This document shows, piece by piece, positions 15,489 through 18,673 of a stretch of 18,673 nt of DNA. Numbering within the stretch: position 1 is the stretch's first letter; each line of letters starts with the position of its first letter. This stretch comes from Acidobacteriaceae bacterium (GTDB lineage: Bacteria; Acidobacteriota; Terriglobia; Terriglobales; Acidobacteriaceae). Where the stretch lies: NCBI GenBank assembly GCA_003164255.1, contig PLST01000185.1:1812-20484 (forward strand), in the 5' to 3' direction. The notes beneath the pieces were generated by a model. That model made no database searches, was not told the DNA's origin, and saw only the letters and a program-made list of their open reading frames with translations. A program made the translations under genes and the position numbers.

Positions 15489-18400
15489 ATGAAGCCCTTT
15501 GATGAAAATGGAGCATTTGCTCCTTCAGTAGATGTAGGTGGAGAAACGCTTCGCCGTCTTGCGGTGAAAGGCGCGGGCAAGACGATTCTTTCAGGCGGGT
15601 ACGTCCTCGCCATCCAGGTGGTGGCCACGGTTTTCCTGGCGCGCCTACTCACGCCGCGCGACTTTGGCGTGGTGACGATGGTGACGACCTTCAGTCTGCT
15701 GCTGTCGTCGTTCGGCATGAATGGCTTCACAGAGGCGCTCATCCAGCGCGAACAAATCGATCGCACGGTGACGAGCAATCTGTTTTGGATTGTCGTGGCC
15801 GGCGGCTTGTTTCTGGCCAGCGGATTTGTGGCGGCAGGATCGTGGTTGGCAAAGTTTTACGGCGAACCATTGGTGGCGCCCATTTCCGCAGGTCTCTCCG
15901 TATCTATCTTTCTGGATACCGTCTCGGTGATGCACCTGGCACTGCTTAAGCGCGCAATGCGTTTTTCAGCGGTGGCCAATAATCTGGTCGTCGCCCGGGT
16001 AGCGTCGGTTCTTGTCTCCATCGCGTTTGGCCTGGCCGGCTGGGGATATTGGGCGTTGGTGATGGGGGCCATCGCGCAATCGTTGTGCGGCACGATCGGT
16101 GCGTGGATGATGTGCCGCTGGATCCCAGGACGCCCACGGAATGCTGAGGGCACAGGTGCAATGGTGCGGTTTGCGATGTATACCTATGGCCGCTACAGCG
16201 TGAATTACTTTACGCGCAACACAGACAACCTTCTCGTCGGCTGGCGCTTTGGCGCGCCAGCGCTCGGCTTCTACAAGAAGGCCTACGATCTGTTTTCGCT
16301 TTCGGCGAGCCAACTTGTCGCCTCCACGTCAGTGGTTGCGGTCTCGGCGTTGAGCCGCGTCATAGACGATGACGCAAAATATCGCCGCTACTTGCTTGGC
16401 TCCATTGCCGTGATGGCTTTTCTGGGCATGGCGATCTCGGGCAACCTCACCTTGATTGGAACCGATCTGATTCGTCTGCTTCTGGGGCCCGGCTGGGGTA
16501 CAGCAGGAAGAATCTTCACCTATTTCGCGCCCGGAATCGGAATCATGATTGTTTACGGAACCCACGGGTGGATTCACCTCTCCATTGGCAGGGCCGATCG
16601 CTGGTTCCGCTGGGGAATCGTGGAGTGGACGGTCACCATCGGCTTGTTTATCGCTTCGCTGCATTGGGGGCCTTCAGGCATCGCAGCGGCGTGGTGCCTC
16701 TCGTTCTGGATTCTGACTGTTCCAGCCATGTGGTATGCGGGCAAGCCGATCGCGCTTGGCGTCGGTTCGATTCTGGACGTGGTGTGGAGATATACGGTCG
16801 CTGCCCTGGCGGCTGGAATTGCGACCAAACTGGTTTTATCGCAATGGGGATTTCTGGCGAGCGCAACCGGGGTAAAGGGAGCGGCACTCCGGGTCGCCTT
16901 TGTTTCCGTGGCGTTCGTGGTTCTCTATCTCGCCGGCGTAGTCATTCTTCATCGTGGCTTTGCGCCGCTCCGCAGACTCATTGGCCTGCTCCGCGAAATG
17001 ACTTCGGCCAGGCGCGCTGAGGCAACAGCGACGGTTGACCGAAGCGAGAGAGAGTACGTGAAAGCGAGCGCAATATTACTCATCCTGCTTGGTTGTGCCG
17101 TGTCCGGGCGTGCGCAGGCATGGTCGGGCCTGCTCAAGCCGGGCCAGGCGATTGACTGGTCGCATGCAGGCGTTGGCGGAATTCCTCCGCGCCTCAGTCA
17201 ATGCGCCAGCCTCACGCCTTCAGCGACGCTTGAGCAAATCAACTCCGCGCTTGCCTCCTGCGCAGCGGGGCAGACGGTGTACCTGGGGCCCGGAACCTAT
17301 ACCGTTGACGGCACCGTGCACGTTCCCTCGAACGTGACCCTGCGCGGGGCCGGCGCAGACAAGACCATCCTGAATGCGACTGGGCACGGCGGAGGAGACG
17401 TGATCAGCATGGGCTCGGGGCAGGTGCCTTACAGCCCATTCCGGATTTTGAGTGGCGCCTCGGCAGGGTCCACCAGTATCGAAGTAAGCAACGCGGCGGA
17501 TATTCGGCCGGGCATGTACCTGGTGATTGCCGAAATCAACAATCCGGATTTCGTTTCAACGGCAGGAAGCGGCGGGAACTGCGACTGGTGCGATGGCGGA
17601 TGGACCGAAAAAGGGAGCTTTGCGCGCGGCCAGATTGTGGCCGTGACAGCAAAGTCCGGGAAGACGCTTGCAATCTCGCCGGGACTCTACAGCGCGTATA
17701 CCCATACGCCCATTGGCGTGGCGTTCAATATGGCCGCGAGCTACGCTGGCGTTGAAAATCTCCAGGTGCTTGCGAACAACACCGGCTACGGCGCGAATTT
17801 CGGGCTGTCGAGATGCGCTTACTGCTGGATCAAGGGCGTGGAATCGAATTATGCAGATGGGGATCACGTGGAAGTGTACTGGGGCTTCCACGACGAAATA
17901 CGCGACAGCTACTTTTCGAACGCATTTCTTCATGCGGCTGGAATTCACGATTCCGATCTTCAGATTGCATCGAAGACAACGGCCAGTTTGATCGAGAACA
18001 ACGTGATTGAACGCACGCACGCCGCCATCATGCTGGAGTGGGGAGCAGCCGGCAACGTGGTTTCGTACAACTACACGATGGGCGAGTTTGACAGCGGCGC
18101 GACCAATCTCGACATCGGCGGCATTGAATTCCATGGAGCGCATCCACAGTACAACCTTCTCGAAGGCAACGTGCTTACGCTGATTGATGAAGATGCAGTG
18201 TGGGGAAGTTCAAGCCAGACCTCCGCGTTCCGGAACTGGGTGGTCGGCACAAACAAGATTTGCAGCCCGACGTCGGGCCGCGGCGAAGTGAAGTGTTCAG
18301 GAGCCTATGGGCACTATGGATTTCAGGCAGCCCGCGCCGTCGAGCTTGTCTACTCGGACACTGCAAACAACTTCATCGGCAATGTCGTTGGTTCCGTGCA

Positions 18401-18673
18401 AATGCAGACCATGAAGGGGTACAACTCTCCCGTCGCGCAAAAACAGTCGATCGAATATCCGGCCGAGCGCAGCTATGACGCGGTTGCTTATGGCTGGTCG
18501 TTCGGATACGGCAGCACGAGCGATGAGGGAGCGGGTACAGGATGCGGCGGTGGAGAACCGCCGTGCCATCACTCAGGAACTTCGACAAAGCAGTTTCTTC
18601 ATGGAAACTACAACAACATTGGCGCGTCTACCGCCTGGGCAGCCGGCGTGACCCACGAACTGCCTGCATCGTT
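15489..18673 (+). CDS. Wzx/WzxC-type flippase in one open frame with a secreted beta-helix protein (C-terminus off window)
   Basis: Starts at ATG 15489 (GGAG five bases upstream; in-frame TAA at 15432) and stays open to the right edge, at least 1061 codons. Residues 1 to about 510 form a MOP-superfamily polysaccharide flippase of the WzxC/TuaB kind: many membrane helices, FLARLLTPRDFGVVTMVTTF, ALLKRAMRFS, NYFTRNTDNLLVGWRFGAPA, LGFYKKAYDLF and LLLGPGW. It would move the lipid-linked repeat to the periplasmic face. A basic tail (LREMTSARRAEA...) then leads, without a stop, at residue 524 into a signal-peptide-like segment and a right-handed beta-helix domain. Flippases of this family normally end near here, so this is either a real fusion or two genes merged by a small indel (the GA run at 17046-17054 is the prime suspect). 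No frameshift is visible within either half. Confidence 0.88.
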   Translation, partial: MKPFDENGAFAPSVDVGGETLRRLAVKGAGKTILSGGYVLAIQVVATVFLARLLTPRDFGVVTMVTTFSLLLSSFGMNGFTEALIQREQIDRTVTSNLFWIVVAGGLFLASGFVAAGSWLAKFYGEPLVAPISAGLSVSIFLDTVSVMHLALLKRAMRFSAVANNLVVARVASVLVSIAFGLAGWGYWALVMGAIAQSLCGTIGAWMMCRWIPGRPRNAEGTGAMVRFAMYTYGRYSVNYFTRNTDNLLVGWRFGAPALGFYKKAYDLFSLSASQLVASTSVVAVSALSRVIDDDAKYRRYLLGSIAVMAFLGMAISGNLTLIGTDLIRLLLGPGWGTAGRIFTYFAPGIGIMIVYGTHGWIHLSIGRADRWFRWGIVEWTVTIGLFIASLHWGPSGIAAAWCLSFWILTVPAMWYAGKPIALGVGSILDVVWRYTVAALAAGIATKLVLSQWGFLASATGVKGAALRVAFVSVAFVVLYLAGVVILHRGFAPLRRLIGLLREMTSARRAEATATVDRSEREYVKASAILLILLGCAVSGRAQAWSGLLKPGQAIDWSHAGVGGIPPRLSQCASLTPSATLEQINSALASCAAGQTVYLGPGTYTVDGTVHVPSNVTLRGAGADKTILNATGHGGGDVISMGSGQVPYSPFRILSGASAGSTSIEVSNAADIRPGMYLVIAEINNPDFVSTAGSGGNCDWCDGGWTEKGSFARGQIVAVTAKSGKTLAISPGLYSAYTHTPIGVAFNMAASYAGVENLQVLANNTGYGANFGLSRCAYCWIKGVESNYADGDHVEVYWGFHDEIRDSYFSNAFLHAAGIHDSDLQIASKTTASLIENNVIERTHAAIMLEWGAAGNVVSYNYTMGEFDSGATNLDIGGIEFHGAHPQYNLLEGNVLTLIDEDAVWGSSSQTSAFRNWVVGTNKICSPTSGRGEVKCSGAYGHYGFQAARAVELVYSDTANNFIGNVVGSVQMQTMKGYNSPVAQKQSIEYPAERSYDAVAYGWSFGYGSTSDEGAGTGCGGGEPPCHHSGTSTKQFLHGNYNNIGASTAWAAGVTHELPAS
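17046..17054 (+). repeat. GAGAGAGAG dinucleotide run at the flippase/beta-helix junction
   Basis: Four and a half GA units just before GTG 17058. In the present sequence the frame runs through as GAG AGA GAG TAC GTG. With one more GA the same frame would read GAG AGT ACG TGA, ending the flippase at a TGA that overlaps the GTG. The run also resembles a ribosome binding site. Confidence 0.6.
17058..18673 (+). other. Secreted right-handed beta-helix (pectate-lyase-like) module with its own in-frame GTG start and signal peptide
   Basis: From GTG 17058 the frame reads as a classic exported protein: Lys2, a hydrophobic core (ASAILLILLG), then GRAQA before Trp22, a good signal peptidase I site. LLGC at residues 10-13 is a weaker possible lipobox. 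GAGAGAGAG lies 3 bases before the GTG and could serve as a ribosome binding site. The mature part opens SGLLKPGQAIDWSHAG, then QINSALASCAAGQTVYLGPG and VPSNVTLRGAGADKTIL, the start of a parallel beta-helix; later coils include LIENNVIERTHAAIML, VVSYNYTMGEF and LLEGNVLTLI. At least 538 residues are visible. Polysaccharide lyase, hydrolase or binding roles are all possible, and I see no decisive catalytic motif. If translated from here it is a separate secreted protein; if from 15489 it is the outer domain of the flippase chain. Confidence 0.7.

Noticed and set aside
16568..17020. Plus-strand open frame in another phase near the flippase 3' end
   Set aside because: The phase used by ATG 15489 carries the flippase helices through this region; the alternative is an out-of-frame shadow.

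Overview
This window looks like part of a GC-rich bacterial chromosome. The style of the genes suggests an acidobacterium: a sugar transferase with a decayed GGDEF-like domain, a secreted beta-helix protein with a 'LLKPGQAIDW' opening, and Wzx/Wzy polysaccharide genes. That assignment is inferred from protein flavour only; no rRNA or marker gene is present.

Layout. Positions 1-3768 (minus strand) hold the first 1256 codons of a hybrid NRPS-PKS. Its domains are adenylation, peptidyl carrier, ketosynthase and the start of an acyltransferase; it runs off the left edge. A 428-base divergent intergenic region follows (3769-4196), with several GGTTACC-type palindromic motifs. From 4197 to the right edge every gene is on the plus strand and the genes are tightly packed. 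In order they are: polyprenyl-phosphate sugar-1-phosphate transferase (initiating enzyme), Gfo/Idh/MocA sugar dehydrogenase, a fused hexapeptide N-acetyltransferase/PLP aminotransferase, GT2 glycosyltransferase, YdjC/ChbG-type carbohydrate deacetylase, second GT2, FemAB/GNAT-like acyltransferase, asparagine-synthetase-like amidotransferase, Wzy/O-antigen-ligase-type polymerase, and a Wzx-type flippase whose frame continues without a stop into a secreted right-handed beta-helix protein.

How it fits together (inference). The plus-strand genes form a Wzx/Wzy-type exopolysaccharide or O-antigen locus. The dehydrogenase and the acetyltransferase-aminotransferase match the WlbA/WbpB-WbpE-WbpD logic for a 3-acetamido-3-deoxy nucleotide sugar, probably a 2,3-diacetamido uronic acid. 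The initiating transferase and two GT2 enzymes would build the lipid-linked repeat. The deacetylase, FemAB-like enzyme and AsnB-like enzyme would tailor it by N-deacetylation, N-acylation and possibly carboxyl amidation. The flippase exports it, the polymerase assembles it, and the beta-helix protein may bind or cleave it outside the cell.

Most notable points. (1) The flippase and beta-helix protein are one open frame of at least 1061 codons. Restoring a single GA in the GAGAGAGAG run at 17046-17054 would put a TGA in frame at the beta-helix GTG start, giving the same 4-base stop/start overlap seen at three other junctions here. (2) The acetyltransferase and aminotransferase, usually separate, are fused. 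(3) The AsnB-like enzyme has Pro where the glutaminase Cys should be. (4) The initiating transferase carries a GGDEF-like domain without catalytic residues. No tRNA, rRNA, CRISPR array, insertion sequence or convincing intrinsic terminator was seen.
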